Below, piece by piece: positions 17,429 through 26,562 of a stretch of DNA of 64,000 nucleotides; positions within the stretch are counted from its first letter, which is position 1; every line of letters starts with the position of its first letter. This DNA comes from DATAES01 sp963802415 (GTDB lineage Bacteria > Actinomycetota > Acidimicrobiia > Acidimicrobiales > JACDCH01): the NCBI GenBank assembly GCA_963802415.1, contig CAWDIH010000001.1, positions 1,612,001-1,676,000 of the forward strand. Direction: 5' to 3'. Position numbers and translations under genes: made by a program. The notes beneath the pieces are model-generated. The model made no database searches. It was not told the DNA's origin and was given only the letters and a program-made list of their open reading frames with translations.

Positions 17429-17448
17429 GGTATCCGATCGGATACCAT
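17427..17448. promoter_or_regulatory. Perfect 22-base palindrome, predicted XRE operator
   Basis: The core TGGTATCCGATCGGATACCA, extended by one A/T pair on each side, is a perfect palindrome. It overlaps the first ATG of the XRE gene and lies 63 bases from the divergent crotonase start. The position and symmetry fit an autoregulatory operator. The overlap also suggests a leaderless or near-leaderless transcript. Confidence 0.75.
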
Positions 17449-17510
17449 ATGCCAAGGTGGGGGCGCATCCGACCAGGTCGCCGGCGGCCGATCCGTAAGA
17501 TCGCCTGCCC

Positions 17511-18333
17511 ATGGCAGAGTACGAGACCCTCGTAGTGCGCAAGGACGATGGCGTGATGTGGGTGTCGCTGAACCGCCCCGAGGTGCGCAACGCCATCAAC
17601 CAACAGATGCAGGCACGAGCTCGCGGAACTCTGGACTGGTTCGCGGTACGACGACGAGGTCCGCTGCGTGGTCCTCACCGGCGAGGGCGAGTCGTTCTGC
17701 ACCGGCATCGACCGTGCGGAAGCCGTCTCCGACGAGAACAACGCGGCAATGGAAGCGGGGAACTATCCCGGCTATCCGACGCCGTGGATGTACGACGACC
17801 CGGGACGCGACGTCGGACCCAAGACCCGCGACCTCTGGAAGCCGGTCGTGGCCGCCGTCCATGGCATCGCGTGTGGTGGCGCGTTCTACATGCTCGGCGA
17901 GGTCGAGTTCATCATCGCCAGCGAGGACGCCGTGTTCTTCGATCCTCATGTCACGTATGGGATGACGGCCGCGTTCGAGCCGATGCAGATGCTCTCGAAG
18001 ATGCCGTTCCCAGAGATCATGCGTCTTTCGCTGCTCGGCGCGCACGAGCGGATGTCCGCGCAGCGGGCGTTCCAGATCGGGCTCGTGACCGAAGTCGTAC
18101 CGCGGGACGAGCTCGTGGAGCGTGCCGGGTGGGTGGCGCGGGTCATCGCCGACTCGCCGCCACTGGCCGTCCAAGGGACCATGCGGGCGCTGTGGACAGC
18201 GCTCGAGGTCCCTCGCACGCAGGCCATCGGCACGGCCAACCTCTTCACGAGGATCGGCTCGGACGCGGCCGCGTTCAAGGCCGGACAGGAGCGCTTCAGG
18301 TCCGGCGAGCGGGTGCGCTGGCGCCTTCGCTGA
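17511..18333 (+). CDS. Enoyl-CoA hydratase/isomerase family protein, one frameshift
   Basis: About 273 residues after joining. The start MAEYETLVVRKDDGVMWVSL and NRPEVRNAIN fit the crotonase family. Near 17643 an extra base breaks DWF(R)YDDEVRC, and the second frame continues VVLTGEGESFCTGIDRAEAV. The first oxyanion-hole loop is SFCTGID, and the second is HGIACGGAFYMLGEVEFIIA. The acid residue position in EDAVFFDPHVTYGM is Asp. This insert-rich subtype is common in actinobacterial lipid and steroid catabolism. It is transcribed away from the XRE pair. The substrate is unknown. Confidence 0.75.
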
Positions 18334-18388
18334 CGAGGCACGGGGATGCCTGGCTCCTGCGGAAACCTTGCCGGGTACGGTGATCGCA

Positions 18389-18601
18389 GTGTGGGTCTGC
18401 CTCTGCGAAGCAGTCACCAGCGGAGCCATCTGTGACGCGATCGACGCCGGCGCCCGCACGATCAAAGACGTCGGAGACAGCTGTGGCGCAGGGATCGACT
18501 GCGGCAAGTGCAAACGGACGATCGCACTCCTTCTCCAACAGCGCGCCGATACAGAACCCCCAGAGAAAGGACTGCTGTGGCGAACAACGCGCAGATCGTG
18601 A
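18389..18601 (+). CDS. bfd: Bacterioferritin-associated ferredoxin
   Basis: About 70 residues. The GTG start gives VWVCLCEAVTSGAICDAI, the standard Bfd N-terminus. The four Cys ligands of the 2Fe-2S cluster are visible as C-x-C (VCLC) near residue 4 and C-x2-C (DCGKCK), with an additional Cys in DSCGAG. Bfd docks on bacterioferritin and reduces the mineral core so that iron can leave. Its 3' end overlaps the bacterioferritin gene by 25 bases in another frame, so the two are co-translated. The C-terminal tail (TEPPEKGLLWRTTRRS) is probably not conserved. Confidence 0.85.
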   Translation: MWVCLCEAVTSGAICDAIDAGARTIKDVGDSCGAGIDCGKCKRTIALLLQQRADTEPPEKGLLWRTTRRS

Positions 18602-19047
18602 GGTCGCTCAACGGGTTGCTCACGACCGAGCTGCGAGCGATCAACCAGTACTTCCTCGACAGCAAGCTCGCCGCGCATTGGGGGCTCGACCATCTCGCGA
18701 AGGTGTTCCGTGACGCGTCGTTCGAAGAGATGCGCGACGCCGAGTCGTTGATGGACCGGATCCTGCTACTCGGTGGCCTGCCGAACCTGCAGCGCGTCGA
18801 GCCGTTCGAGGTCGGTGAGACCGTGTCCGAGCAGTTGCAACTCGCTCACAAGCTCGAAAGCGGCGCTGCCGAGCAGCTTCACGATGCGATCGCGCAAGCC
18901 GAGATCGCTGGTGACCAGGGGACCGCGCTCATGCTCCGGGAGATGCTCGTGGAAGAGGAACGGCAGCTGGACTGGATCGAGACGCAGTTGGGCCTCATCG
19001 AACGCGTCGGCGAGGCGAACTATCAGAGTCAGCAGATCCGCGAATGA
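18577..19047 (+). CDS. bfr: Bacterioferritin lacking both ferroxidase histidines
   Basis: A 156-residue four-helix protein (GTG start, AGAAAGGA upstream). It aligns without gaps to E. coli Bfr over the ferroxidase ligands. Glu18, Glu51, Glu94 and Glu127 are present. The ligand His54 is Asp (FEEMRDAESL) and His130 is Gln (EEERQLDWIE). The haem ligand Met52 is kept. It therefore looks like a haem-binding, ferroxidase-poor subunit, as known in bacteria with two Bfr types. An active partner would be expected elsewhere in the genome. It overlaps bfd upstream and the next gene by four bases (ATGA). Confidence 0.9.
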   Translation: MANNAQIVRSLNGLLTTELRAINQYFLDSKLAAHWGLDHLAKVFRDASFEEMRDAESLMDRILLLGGLPNLQRVEPFEVGETVSEQLQLAHKLESGAAEQLHDAIAQAEIAGDQGTALMLREMLVEEERQLDWIETQLGLIERVGEANYQSQQIRE

Positions 19048-19337
19048 CCGGCCGCTATCACGTCACGCTGATCCATTCGGTACCCGACTACGACCGGTGG
19101 GCGGAGATCATCCGGGAGCACCGGGAGCAGGCCCCGGGCGTCATCCGCACCTCCGTGTTCCGGTCCGTCGACGATCCGAACGAAGTCATGGTCGATGTCG
19201 AGGTCGACTCCCTCGAGGCGGCGCAGAACCTGTTGCCGTCCGCGGACGACCTTCGCGACCTGCTCGATCGCGCCGGGATCGAGATCTACCCGCCCGTGTT
19301 CATCGGCGAACGGGTGGACGACCTCAGCACCGACTGA
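19044..19337 (+). CDS. Hypothetical small protein, likely ferredoxin-like alpha/beta fold
   Basis: A 97-residue protein whose ATG overlaps the bfr stop (ATGA). The sequence has a beta-alpha-beta pattern typical of dimeric alpha/beta-barrel proteins: strand YHVTLIHSVP, helix YDRWAEIIREHREQ, strand VIRTSVFRSV, strand EVMVDVEVDSLEAAQNLL. There are no membrane segments. The translational coupling suggests expression with bfd-bfr. A role in iron or haem handling is speculation. A family-1 repeat begins 12 bases after its stop. Confidence 0.65.
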   Translation: MTGRYHVTLIHSVPDYDRWAEIIREHREQAPGVIRTSVFRSVDDPNEVMVDVEVDSLEAAQNLLPSADDLRDLLDRAGIEIYPPVFIGERVDDLSTD

Positions 19338-19349
19338 GCCCCACCTCTC

Positions 19350-19400
19350 GCGCACATTGTCGACTCAGCCACGGAAACCGGTGGCTGAATCGACACAGAC
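19350..19400. repeat. Family-1 palindromic repeat, single unit
   Basis: A 51-base unit with one end of each type: GCGCACATTGTCGAC on the left and TCGACACAGAC on the right. The arms CGACTCAGCCACGG and CCGGTGGCTGAATCG pair around a short loop. It lies between converging genes, and the hairpin could also act as a terminator. Confidence 0.9.
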
Positions 19401-19510
19401 GCGCGGCGACGTGGAACGTTTGGGCGACGTGTCATCGTCCCGTTGACAGATCGCCCAGGCGACTGGGGCGAGCGTTCACGCCGATCTGCGGCGCGGTGGG
19501 CATTGACGAC

Positions 19511-20239
19511 TCACCGCCAGGCCTCCCACTCGATCATCGTCCGCAGGGGGCCGGCGAACACGGGGCGCACCTCGCCCGACGCCCACCTCTGCTCGATCAG
19601 CGGCGTGAGTGCCTTCGCCGTCGGCAGGGGATCGTCGTCGAGATAGATGACCGTCGCGTACATGGGGTCGCCTCGCGCCGCGGTTGGGAGTGTCCACCCG
19701 CCCGTCGGGCCGTACATCCACACGCCGGCAGTCCCCGGCACCTCCAACACGCTCGGACAGTGATAGGCGTGCAGCCACTGCAACCACCGGTCCGGTCGTG
19801 CACCCGCCGGCTCCTCGACCACGATCAGCACGCCGCGGTGCGGGCGAAAGGGCACCACCTCGTCCGACACCAGCACGTGCGGTGCCGCCCGCACGTCCAA
19901 CAGCGCGAGCATCCGAAGTGCGAGCGATGGTCGGCGTTCGGGGAACCGCCCCTTCGCGGCCAACCGCCCGCCCAGCTCCATGAAATCGACGAAGGTCTGC
20001 TCGACGGGATCGCCCACGAGATAGTTCACGACGTTGCCGACGTCGCCCAGCGGCCCGTCAGCGGCGATGCGATGGTCGTGATAATCGCCGTCGGCGATCC
20101 AGCGCTGCCCGAGCACGATGCCCGGCAGTTGGTACTGCTCGGGCATGTGATCGAGGAGATGCCACCGCAGGTAGCTGCCGTCGTCGTCTGCAGGCGCCGG
20201 CGCCGTGAAGCTGAAGATCCCGGCCTTGACCCTGGTCAT
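19511..20239 (-). CDS. Hypothetical protein of the actinobacterial CoA-catabolism neighbourhood
   Basis: A 242-residue protein beginning MTRVKAGIFSFTAPAPADDD. No family is recognised with confidence. An N-terminal EthD-like segment (YLRWHLLDHMPEQYQLPGI, with His and a nearby GQRWIADG) resembles dimeric alpha/beta-barrel proteins. The C-terminal half has a second similar unit (PMYATVIYLDDDPLPTAKALT). It may therefore be two fused EthD-like domains. It is divergent from the crotonase gene at 20285, separated by 45 bases. Confidence 0.6.
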   Translation of the reverse strand: MTRVKAGIFSFTAPAPADDDGSYLRWHLLDHMPEQYQLPGIVLGQRWIADGDYHDHRIAADGPLGDVGNVVNYLVGDPVEQTFVDFMELGGRLAAKGRFPERRPSLALRMLALLDVRAAPHVLVSDEVVPFRPHRGVLIVVEEPAGARPDRWLQWLHAYHCPSVLEVPGTAGVWMYGPTGGWTLPTAARGDPMYATVIYLDDDPLPTAKALTPLIEQRWASGEVRPVFAGPLRTMIEWEAWR

Positions 20240-20284
20240 CCGCTGCTCTCCCTCGGCTCCATGAACCTCCACGAGCCTGCCACC

Positions 20285-21127
20285 ATGAGCGCCGTGAACG
20301 ACAACGTGGTCCTGATCGACGAGCCGGCACCTCACGTTCGACGCGTGACGATGAACCGTCCCGAGAAGCGCAATGCCCTGAACCATGCGTTGCGGGGCGG
20401 GATCCTGAACGCGTTGCGCGAAGGTGATGCTGATCCCGATGTTCGGGTGCAGATCGTGCGGGGCGCGGGCAAGTGCTTCTCCGCCGGTTACGAGTTGGGG
20501 GGAGGCAACGCCGGTCTGGAGATGCCGTACTACACGCCGGGCGGCGACGGGCAGTGGCCTCGTCATGTGACCGAGGGGTGGATGAGCATCTGGGATCTGG
20601 CCAAGCCGGTGATCGCGCAGGTCCACGGCTACTGCTTGGCGGGTGGCAGTGAGCTCGCCACGGGCTGCGATCTCGTCTATGTGGCGGAGGACGCGAAGAT
20701 CGGCTACCCGGCGGTGCGGTTCGGTGTGCCGGACATGCATTTCCACGCATGGCTGTGCGGCATGCGCGCCGCGATGGAGATGATGCTCACGGGCGACTCG
20801 ATCTCAGGGACAGAGGCGGTCGAGCTCGGGTGGGCGAACCGTGCCTTTCCTGCAGAGGACCTCGATGGGGAGGTCGTACACATCGCGGAACGGATCACGC
20901 TGGTTCCGGCCGACATGGTGCAGTTGAACAAGCGCGTCGTGCACAGGGGGATGGAGGTGATGGGCCTGCGCACAGCGATCCGCGCGGGCACGGAGCTGTG
21001 CGCGCTCGGGACGAAGCAGGAGACCATGCACGCGTTCATCAACGAGATGCGTGCTGGTCTCACGCAAGCGTTGCAGCATCGCGACGAACCATTCGGCGAC
21101 TACCGCACCATCGAGTCGCACGAATGA
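20285..21127 (+). CDS. Enoyl-CoA hydratase/isomerase family protein
   Basis: An intact 280-residue crotonase. The ATG gives MSAVNDNVVLIDEPAPHVRR. Family landmarks are the MNRPEKRNALN segment, the first oxyanion loop CFSAGYELGG (near 68), the second HGYCLAGGSELATGCDLVYVAED (near 118), and FGVPDMHFHAW. The usual pair of catalytic Glu residues is not obvious at the expected positions, so isomerase or hydrolase chemistry is possible. The 3' end is followed by a strong hairpin shared with the converging thiolase gene. It probably belongs to the same CoA-ester pathway as the following genes. Confidence 0.85.
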   Translation: MSAVNDNVVLIDEPAPHVRRVTMNRPEKRNALNHALRGGILNALREGDADPDVRVQIVRGAGKCFSAGYELGGGNAGLEMPYYTPGGDGQWPRHVTEGWMSIWDLAKPVIAQVHGYCLAGGSELATGCDLVYVAEDAKIGYPAVRFGVPDMHFHAWLCGMRAAMEMMLTGDSISGTEAVELGWANRAFPAEDLDGEVVHIAERITLVPADMVQLNKRVVHRGMEVMGLRTAIRAGTELCALGTKQETMHAFINEMRAGLTQALQHRDEPFGDYRTIESHE

Positions 21128-21158
21128 CGCGTGCCCACATCCCTGCGAACTCCGGGGA

Positions 21159-21184
21159 GAAACGGGCGCCATAGCGCCCGTTTC
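21159..21184. terminator. Bidirectional terminator hairpin
   Basis: A perfect 11-base stem, GAAACGGGCGC and GCGCCCGTTTC, with a four-base loop. It sits midway between the converging stops of the crotonase gene and the thiolase gene, and the A/T-richer ends lie on both sides. Confidence 0.8.
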
Positions 21185-21209
21185 CACCCAACATTCGCAG
21201 CGGGCGGGC

Positions 21210-22355
21210 TCAGGTGCTGAGGATGGTTGCCGCGGCGGTGCCTGGCGCGCCGTAGACGTGGGCGAACCCGACTCTCGGGTTGCCGGCGACCTGGCGGTCA
21301 CCGGCTTCGCCGCGGAGTTGGCGGACGAGTTCGTGCATCTGCCGTAGGCCCGAGGCGCCGATGGGTTCGCCGTTGGCGATGAGCCCGCCGTCGGTGTTGA
21401 TCGGCATCGGGCCGGCGATCTCGGTCGCCCCGTCGGCCACGAGTTTCTCTTGGTCGCCGTCGGCGCAGAAGCCGGTCTCGGCCATGTGGATGACCTCGGC
21501 GCCGGCGTCGGTGTCCTGCAACTGGATCACATCCACCTCGTCGGGACCGATACCGGCGGCGTCGAACGCCGCCCGGGAGGCGTACACGGTGGGGGACTCG
21601 TCCTCGTCGACGGGGGCGTAGGTGGCGTGCACCTCATAGGCGCCGAAGCGGCGAGTGCGGATCTCGGTGGCCCGCACGTAGATCGGTGTCGACGTGTAGC
21701 GGTGGGCGATGTCGGCCCGGCACATCACCACCGCGGCCGCCCCTTCATCGGGGGCGCAGAACATGTACTGCGTCAACGGGTAGTTGAGCATCGGCGAGTC
21801 CAAGATGTCCTGCTCCGGGATGGGGCTGCGCCGGAACGCGTTCGGGTTCAGGGAACCGTTGCGGTAATTCTTCGCCGCCACCTTCGCGAGGGTCTCGTGC
21901 GAGATGCCGTGCTCGTGCAGATACCGGTTGGCCTTCATCCCGAAGAACTTGGTGGTCAAGAACTGGCCGGTCTCGCCATACCAGTCGGGCAGGCCGAGCA
22001 TGGACGGCGGTGCAGTGAAGGCACCGCGCGGGTGCTTGTCCATCCCCACCGCCACGCCGAGGTCGTACTTGCCCAACCGGATGGTGTCCGCCGTCAACTG
22101 GATCGCACTCGCACCAGTGGCGCAGGCATTGAACACGTCGGTGAACGGGATGCCTGTCAGCCCCACCAACCGCGTCACCGCGTCGGGGTTCGATCACCCC
22201 AAGCTGCCGCCGAACGCGAACTGGACGTCGGGCCACGCGACACCGGCATCGTCCAGCGCGGCGAGGATCGCCTCTGCGCCCATGTCCATCGCCGGCTTGT
22301 CGCCGAACCGGCCGAACGGGTGCAGACCCACGCCGATGATGGCAACGTCGTTCAT
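21210..22355 (-). CDS. Ltp/thiolase-fold protein with an in-frame TGA
   Basis: A 381-codon gene (MNDVAIIGVGLHPFGRFGDK) with one in-frame TGA at 22194-22196, between FAFGGSLG and SNPDAVTRLVG. The frame is otherwise intact. The nucleophile Cys is present in FNACATGASAIQ. The C-terminal family motifs GGLIANGEPIGASGLRQ and FAHVYGAPG are normal. It is followed after 17 bases by a DUF35 protein gene, the usual partner of lipid-transfer-type thiolases. If the TGA is real, translation would restart poorly at GTG 22178. A substitution error is at least as likely. The substrate is probably a CoA ester. Confidence 0.75.
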
Positions 22356-22372
22356 CTCGATGCTCCTGTGAC

Positions 22373-22789
22373 TCAGACCGGCGCGAACGCGAAGGCCATG
22401 ATCTCGGACCCGTCATCGTCCACGAAGAACGGGAACATGGTCACCTCGACCTCCATCCCGAACCGCACCTGGTCAGGATCGCTCTCCGTCAGGCGCCCCT
22501 CGACCTTCACCACATCACCCAGTTGCACGAGCCCGACGGCAAAGGGTTCGAAGGTGTCCGCCGTCTGACCGCCGGCGAAACCGGGGTGAGGCAAGAACCC
22601 CTGCGTCGTCCATGTCACCACCGTCCCCCGCCGGGGAAGCAGAAGCTCCGACATGTCGGCTGCGCTGCACTGGGGACACCGGTCCTGCTTCGGGAACGTC
22701 GTCGCGCCGCACATGCGACACTTGCTGCCGATCAACTGCGGCGGGTCGTCCGGCCACGTCGACAGCTCCGGCGCCAGCGCCTTCTGCAT
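22373..22789 (-). CDS. DUF35 zinc-ribbon/OB-fold protein
   Basis: A 138-residue protein starting MQKALAPELSTWPDDPPQLI. The zinc ribbon is C-x2-C ... C-x2-C (SKCRMCGATTFPKQDRCPQC, about 23-42). The OB domain follows (GTVVTWTTQGFLP, EPFAVGLVQLGDVVKVEGRL). DUF35 proteins form complexes with Ltp-type thiolases and help bind the CoA ester in steroid side-chain aldolases and related enzymes. The thiolase gene lies immediately downstream on the same strand, so this pair is very likely one complex. Confidence 0.85.
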   Translation of the reverse strand: MQKALAPELSTWPDDPPQLIGSKCRMCGATTFPKQDRCPQCSAADMSELLLPRRGTVVTWTTQGFLPHPGFAGGQTADTFEPFAVGLVQLGDVVKVEGRLTESDPDQVRFGMEVEVTMFPFFVDDDGSEIMAFAFAPV

Positions 22790-22871
22790 GGGTCCTCCGT
22801 TTCTTATGCTGGCGGATCGTAGTTGGCCTGCCCCACAGCGGATCTCATCGCACGGCTGAAAGGAGTGCTGC

Positions 22872-24342
22872 ATGACGGCACAAGGTGAGCGGCGGATGCT
22901 CATCGACGGCGAACTCGTTCTCGCCGAGTCCGAGGAGACGTTCGACAACGTCAACCCGGCGACGGAGGAAGTGCTCGGTGACGTCTCTGACGGGTCGACG
23001 GTCGAGATGCATCGGGCGATCGACGCGGCACGGCGCGCGTTCGACGACACCGCGTGGTCGACGGATCGTGCGTTCCGGAAGCGGTGCCTCGACCAGTTGC
23101 AAGAAGCGCTGGAGGCCGAGCTGGAGGTGTTCCGCGAGGAGCTGATCCTGGAGGTCGGGTGCCCGCGCATGATCACGCACGGCCCGCAGCTCGACGTCCC
23201 CGTGCAGGAAGCGATTCGCTGGCCCGCGAAGCACATCGACGAGTTCCCGTGGTCGACCGACCTGTCCGGCGCCACCGACTTTCGCGGGTCGCCGAATGCT
23301 CGCCGCATCGTCAAGGAGCCGGTTGGCGTCGTCGGCGCCATCACGCCATGGAACTTCCCGCTCGAAGTGATCCTCAACAAGATGGGCCAGGCGCTCGCGA
23401 CAGGGAACACGATCGTGCTGAAGCCGGCGCCGGATACACCGTTCAACGCGACGCGTCTCGGGTCGCGTCGTCGCCGAGCACACCGACATTCCCCCCGGCG
23501 TGTTCAACGTCGTGACGTCGTCCGATCACCTCGTCGGTGAGGAGCTGACGCTTTCGCCCAAGGTCGACCTGATCTCCTTCACCGGGTCGACCGCGGTCGG
23601 CAAGCGGATCATGGAGAGAGGGGCGGCCACGCTGAAGCGGCTGTTCCTCGAGCTCGGCGGGAAATCCGCCACCATCGTCCTCGACGACGCCGATTTCGGT
23701 GATGCGCTGCTGGGGGGGATGGCGGTGTGCTTCCACGCCGGCCAGGGGTGCGCCATCCAGACCCGGATGCTCCTCCCGCGGTCGCGCTACGACGAAGGCG
23801 TCGAGATCCTCAAGAACAATCTGGCCGCGGTGCCCTACGGTGACCCGCAACAACCTGACGTGCTCATGGGTCCGGTCATCTCGGAGAAGCAACGTGACCG
23901 GATCCTCGGCTACATCCGGAAGGGGCTCGACGAGGGTGCGACTCTCGCCCTCGGTGGGGCACGGCCCGCGCACCTCCCCGACGGCTACTACATCGAACCG
24001 ACGCTGTTCGTCGACGTGGACAACTCGATGACCATCGCCCGAGACGAGATCTTCGGACCGGTCCTCGTCGCCATCCCGTACGACGATGACGACGACGCGG
24101 TCCGCATCGCGAACGAGAGCGTCTATGGCCTCGCTGGTGGCGTGTGGTCCGGTTCGTTCGAGCGCTCGATGGCGGTCGCGAACCGAGTCCGCGCCGGACA
24201 GGTCAGTGTCAACGGGGGCAACACGTATGGTCCGGACATGCCGTTCGGCGGGTACAAGCACAGCGGGGTCGGACGCCAGAACGGCAGCGAGGGCTTCGAG
24301 CAGTACCTCGAGACCAAAGCCCTTGCCTGGCCCCAACCCTGA
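22872..24342 (+). CDS. NAD(P)-dependent aldehyde dehydrogenase, one frameshift
   Basis: About 490 residues after joining. GAAAGGAG precedes the ATG (MTAQGERRMLIDGELVLAES). The first frame carries ITPWNFPLEVILNKMG (catalytic Asn) and IVLKPAPDTP. Near 23458 an extra G shifts the frame, and the second frame continues FNVVTSSDHLVGEEL. The general-base Glu is in FLELGGKS and the nucleophile Cys in GQGCAIQTR. The C-terminus GPDMPFGGYKHSGVGRQNG is standard. It belongs to the broad ALDH class often found beside steroid or terpenoid catabolic genes. It is followed after 38 bases by the amidohydrolase gene. Confidence 0.85.
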
Positions 24343-24380
24343 CGAAGCGGTGGGCTGACCCGCGAAGGAGAGCAGACGTC

Positions 24381-25652
24381 ATGCAGATGGACGACATGGT
24401 CCTGGTGAGCATCGACGACCACATGATCGAGCCGCCGGACATGTACAAGAACCATGTCCCGGCGAAGTGGGCCGACCAGATTCCGAAGGTCGTGCGCAAC
24501 GACCAGGGTGTTGACGAGTGGGTGTTCCAGGGGGCCAGGACCTCGACGCCGTTCGGGATGGCGGCCACGGTCGGTTGGCCGCGGGAGGAGTGGGGCTTCA
24601 ACCCTGGCGCGTATTCCGAGCTGCGACCGGGTTGCTTCGACGTGCATGCACGGGTGCGGGACATGAACGCCAACGGTGTGTTGGCGTCGATGAATTTCCC
24701 GACGATGGCGGGGTTCAACGCCCGCACCTTCACCGAGTCGCGGGACAAGGAGATCGCGCTGGTGATGTTCCGCGCCTACAACGACTGGGCCATCGACGAG
24801 TGGTGCGGCGCCTACCCGGGCCGGTTCGTTCCCCTCGGACTCGTGCCCATGTGGGATGTCGAGCTCGCCGCCGATGAGGTCCACCGCGTCGCCAAGAAGG
24901 GGTGCCGGTCGATCAGCTTTCTGGAAACCCCCCACGTGCAAGGTTTCCCGAGCTTCCTGTCGGGCCATTGGGATCCGATGCTGCAGGCCATATCGGACGA
25001 GAACATGGTCCTGTCATTGCACATCGGCGCCGGGTTCGAGGTGATACGGCGTCCACCGGAGGCACCGGTCGACCATCTGATGGTGCTCGCCTGTCAGATC
25101 AGCGCCATCACCGCACAAGACTTGTTGTTCGGTCCGACGTTGCGGCAGTTCCCAGAGCTGCGGGTGGCGTTGTCGGAAGGCGGGATCGGCTGGATCCCCT
25201 TCTACTTCGATCGCATCGACCGCCACTTCCAGAACCAGGCGTGGTTGCACGGGGGCGACGACTTCGGTGGCAAGTTGCCATCAGAGGTGTTCCGGGATCA
25301 CATCCTGGCGTGTTACATCACCGACCCGTCGGGATTGTTGCTGCGGGACCGGATCGGCATGGACAACATCGCCTGGGAATGCGACTACCCCCACACCGAC
25401 ACGACGTGGCCCGAGTCACCTGAGTTCGCGTGGCGCGAGCTCCAAGCCGCCGGGTGCGGGGACGACGAGATCCACAAGATCACGTGGCAGAACGCATGCC
25501 GGTTCTTCGACTGGGATCCGTTCGCGCACACGGACGAGGAGCAGGCGACGGTTGGCGCGCTGCGAGCCCTCGCCGGCGATGTCGACACCACCCGCATGCC
25601 CCGCGCCGAGTGGCGCAAGCGCAACGAAGCCGCCGGTATCGGCGTCGTGTGA
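24381..25652 (+). CDS. Amidohydrolase-superfamily (COG2159-type) hydrolase or decarboxylase
   Basis: An intact 423-residue TIM-barrel protein. CGAAGGAG lies upstream of ATG. The N-terminal metal motif is SIDDHMIEPPDMY (D-x-H-x-x-E type). Later family landmarks are SLHIGAGFE, ALSEGGIGWIPFYFDR and the C-terminal WECDYPHTDTTWPES, which holds the metal-site Asp. COG2159 enzymes hydrolyse or decarboxylate cyclic and aromatic acids. In actinobacteria this subtype often lies with LLM monooxygenases and ALDHs. It shares the strand and probably the transcript of the ALDH gene. Confidence 0.85.
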   Translation: MQMDDMVLVSIDDHMIEPPDMYKNHVPAKWADQIPKVVRNDQGVDEWVFQGARTSTPFGMAATVGWPREEWGFNPGAYSELRPGCFDVHARVRDMNANGVLASMNFPTMAGFNARTFTESRDKEIALVMFRAYNDWAIDEWCGAYPGRFVPLGLVPMWDVELAADEVHRVAKKGCRSISFLETPHVQGFPSFLSGHWDPMLQAISDENMVLSLHIGAGFEVIRRPPEAPVDHLMVLACQISAITAQDLLFGPTLRQFPELRVALSEGGIGWIPFYFDRIDRHFQNQAWLHGGDDFGGKLPSEVFRDHILACYITDPSGLLLRDRIGMDNIAWECDYPHTDTTWPESPEFAWRELQAAGCGDDEIHKITWQNACRFFDWDPFAHTDEEQATVGALRALAGDVDTTRMPRAEWRKRNEAAGIGVV

Positions 25653-25680
25653 AGCGGGCGAGCGATACATCGAATCGCGA

Positions 25681-26562
25681 CTACGAGCGCGTCGACGGCA
25701 CCGCGTTTATGACGTCGGCGAAACGCTCCAGCGTCGGCACTGGCGCGAAGTCCGCGAACCACACGTAGAAGCGGTCGACACCGCGCGCGTGCAGATCGCT
25801 GAAGTGCGCGGCGAGCTCCTCGGAGTTGCCGATGATCGGCTTCATCCCGCCGTATCGACGTATAGCCGCGGCGGTGACGTCTTCACGCGCTGCTTCCGAC
25901 GGCACCAGCGCCGCCATCTGCTGGACGGACACCCGCGCGTTGCCGGTTTGGTCAAGTCGTTCGTCGAGCCGGTCGAGCTGGTGGAGGGGAACGTTCCACC
26001 AGTCGGCGTACTCGCGCACGAGCGCAAGGGTGCGTGTGCCGGTTCCGCCGATGGTGATGGGGATCGGTCGTGTCGGGCGCGGGCGCTGCTGCGCACCGAC
26101 CAGCGTGAAGTGCTCGCCCTTGTGATCGACGACCTCGCCGCTCCACAGGGCGCGCAGGACGGCGAGTGACTCGCCGAGCCGGCTGACGCGCTCGATCGCG
26201 TCGGTGGAGCCGGCCCCGAACGTCGTCAGCTCGGTCGGCACGGAGCCCCAGCCGATGCCGAGCTCGAACCGTCCGGCTGAAGCATGGTCGAGCGACGTGG
26301 CCTGGCGGGCCAGCACTGCCGGATGGCGCAGCGAGTCGCACAACACGAGGTGGCCGGCGATCAGTGAGCTCGTTCGTGCCAGCACCCAGCCTGCGATCGC
26401 CATGGCCTCCCACATGTCCTGGTGCTCTGCGAGCGGCGGGGCGAGATGGTCCATGAACGCGATGCCTTCGAAGCCCGCGGCTTCCGCCGTCCGCGCCCGC
26501 TCGACGATCGCGTCGTGCGACATGCGCATCTGCGGCAGGAAGAGATGGAAGGCAGCAGTCAT
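25681..26562 (-). CDS. LLM-class flavin-dependent oxidoreductase
   Basis: An intact 293-residue bacterial-luciferase-like TIM barrel starting MTAAFHLFLPQMRMSHDAIV. Family features are AEAAGFEGIAFMDHL, RHPAVLARQATSLDHASAGRF and ELGIGWG at about 100-120, IPITIGGTG near 195, and the C-terminal FYVWFADFAPV. These enzymes use FMNH2 or reduced F420. The Ddn-type protein at 53137 suggests the organism makes F420. It overlaps the upstream LLM gene by four bases (ATGA), so the two are co-translated. Confidence 0.85.
   Translation of the reverse strand: MTAAFHLFLPQMRMSHDAIVERARTAEAAGFEGIAFMDHLAPPLAEHQDMWEAMAIAGWVLARTSSLIAGHLVLCDSLRHPAVLARQATSLDHASAGRFELGIGWGSVPTELTTFGAGSTDAIERVSRLGESLAVLRALWSGEVVDHKGEHFTLVGAQQRPRPTRPIPITIGGTGTRTLALVREYADWWNVPLHQLDRLDERLDQTGNARVSVQQMAALVPSEAAREDVTAAAIRRYGGMKPIIGNSEELAAHFSDLHARGVDRFYVWFADFAPVPTLERFADVINAVPSTRS

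Noticed and set aside
22194..22196. TGA recoded as selenocysteine.
   Set aside because: There is no Sec-type context in thiolases at this position, no visible SECIS-like hairpin just after it, and the homologous position is an ordinary surface residue.
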